From: Clostridia bacterium | Lineage (GTDB): Bacteria > Bacillota > Clostridia > Oscillospirales > Acutalibacteraceae | DNA: 40,131 nucleotides | Assembly (NCBI GenBank): GCA_017471765.1 | Contig: JAFURT010000028.1 | Span: forward strand, 1 to 40,131 | Reading direction: 5' to 3' | Shown here: positions 39,152 through 40,131 of the stretch, piece after piece | How positions within the stretch are numbered: the first letter of the stretch is position 1 | How the letters are laid out: each line of letters starts with the position of its first letter | Made by a program: the position numbers and the translations under genes | The notes under the pieces: model-generated | Seen by the model: the letters and a program-made list of their open reading frames with translations, nothing else | What the model was told of the DNA's origin: nothing | Databases searched by the model: none

Positions 39152-40131
39152 GCAAAGTGATTACCTTCGGCGAGCTGATGCTACGCCTTGCTCCCAATGG
39201 CTATTATCGCTTTTTCCAGAATGACCAGATGCAGGCCACCTTTGGCGGCGGCGAGGCTAATGTGGCGGTGTCGCTGGCCAACTATGGGCTGGACAGCGTC
39301 TACGTGACCAAGCTCCCCACCCACGCCATTGGCCAGGCGGCGGTGAATTCCTTGCGGTATTTTGGAGTGGATACCTCCAAAATCGTCCGTGGCGGCGACC
39401 GGGTTGGCATCTATTTCCTCGAAAAAGGCGCCTCCCAGCGTGGTTCGGTGTGCATTTACGACCGGGCGCACTCCGCCATCCAGGAAGCCACGCCCGAGGA
39501 TTTCGACTGGGACAATATCTTCGAGGGGGCTGACTGGTTCCATTTCACCGGCATCACCCCTGCTTTGGGTAAGAATGTCACCGCCATCTGCCTGGAGGCC
39601 TGCAAGGCGGCCAAGGCGAAAGGGGTTAAGATTTCCTGCGACCTCAACTACCGCGGCAAGCTGTGGACGAGAGCCGAGGCCCGCGAGGCGATGACTGCCC
39701 TCTGCCAGTACGTGGACGTGTGCATCTCCAACGAGGAGGATGCCAAGGACGTGTTCGGCATCGAGGCAGAGGATACGGACATTTACGGCGGCAAGCTGAA
39801 CCACGAAGGGTATAAATCAGTGGCGAAGCAGCTTGCGGATAAGTTTGGCTTCGAAAAGGTGGCCATCACCCTGCGCTCCTCTATTTCCGCCAACGATAAC
39901 GATTGGGCCGGTCTGCTGTACGATGGGGAGAACTACTGTTTCTCCAAGTCTTACAGCCTTCACATCGTGGACCGGGTAGGCGGCGGCGATTCCTTCGGCG
40001 GCGGTCTGATCTACGCCTTGCTGTCCGGCAAATCCACCCAGGAGGCCATTGAATTTGCGGTGGCCGCCTCCGCCCTCAAGCATTCCGTTGAGGGCGACTA
40101 CAACCGTGTCTCCGTCAGCGAGGTAGAAAAG
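39148..40131 (+). CDS. kdgK: 2-keto-3-deoxygluconate kinase (PfkB family), 3' end cut
   Basis: 328 codons are visible with no stop, so only the last few residues are missing. It starts at ATG 39148 within the aldolase stop (ATGA). PfkB/ribokinase motifs: N-terminal FGELMLRLAP and FGGGEANVAVSLANYG, CDLNYRGKLW (about 171-180), NEEDAKDVFG, and the C-terminal anion hole with catalytic Asp, VGGGDSFGGGLIYAL (about 280). It phosphorylates KDG to KDPG for the preceding aldolase. KDG kinase is inferred from the operon; PfkB enzymes are hard to tell apart by sequence alone. Confidence 0.92.
   Translation, partial: MSKVITFGELMLRLAPNGYYRFFQNDQMQATFGGGEANVAVSLANYGLDSVYVTKLPTHAIGQAAVNSLRYFGVDTSKIVRGGDRVGIYFLEKGASQRGSVCIYDRAHSAIQEATPEDFDWDNIFEGADWFHFTGITPALGKNVTAICLEACKAAKAKGVKISCDLNYRGKLWTRAEAREAMTALCQYVDVCISNEEDAKDVFGIEAEDTDIYGGKLNHEGYKSVAKQLADKFGFEKVAITLRSSISANDNDWAGLLYDGENYCFSKSYSLHIVDRVGGGDSFGGGLIYALLSGKSTQEAIEFAVAASALKHSVEGDYNRVSVSEVEK

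Overview
The window looks like a chromosomal segment of a spore-forming, moderately high-GC gut Firmicute of the class Clostridia. An Oscillospirales/Ruminococcaceae-type organism is the best guess. The reasons are an alpha/beta small acid-soluble spore protein, the sporulation genes yqfC, yqfD and ylbJ with sigma-E-like promoters, the Firmicutes block phoH-ybeY-era-yqzL-recO, a T-box leader, a THF riboswitch and BspA-type surface proteins. No phage, plasmid, CRISPR or intact transposon is visible.

Layout. (1) 1-10 kb: secreted proteins on the minus strand. These are a partial leucine-rich-repeat (LRR) protein, a beta-helix lipoprotein that resembles GH110, and a 1749-residue protein carrying a phosphodiester-glycosidase (NAGPA) domain, wall-binding-like repeats and LRRs. 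A divergent AraC-type regulator sits among them. (2) 10-15.6 kb: a five-gene surface-polysaccharide operon (GT2, GT4, EpsG-like polymerase, Wzx flippase, LicD) behind a structured leader with a terminator-like hairpin. (3) 15.6-20.4 kb: a spore protein gene, a THF riboswitch-controlled folate transporter S component, a four-gene operon (EamA, DUF2461, YwlG, Mrp) and tRNA-Ser. (4) 20.45-20.63 kb: an array of seven different short hairpins separated by a constant GATGATATAC-like spacer that switches orientation in the middle, followed by a small membrane protein gene. (5) 21.1-29.2 kb: an aryl-acid region with a sodium:solute symporter, an acyl-CoA ligase, iorA, iorB, and then a T-box leader in front of a phenylacetate-CoA ligase and a double-ACT protein. 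(6) 29.3-36.7 kb: mutS2, recO, yqzL, era, ybeY, phoH, yqfD, yqfC. (7) 36.8-40.1 kb: ylbJ, a small Cys-rich protein, tRNA-Gly, a 45-codon unknown frame and a KDPG aldolase/KDG kinase operon cut by the window end.

The most informative system is the aryl-acid region. The symporter and the ligase-iorAB operon are divergent, and both have the same 18-bp sequence at the same position inside their promoters. The paaK-ACT pair lies behind a T-box whose most likely specifier is UUC (Phe). A T-box responds to uncharged tRNA, so this suggests uptake of phenylacetate or another aryl acid, activation to the CoA ester, and reductive carboxylation by IorAB to arylpyruvate. That would make it an amino-acid salvage route rather than a catabolic one. 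The hairpin array is the most striking piece of unexplained DNA structure.
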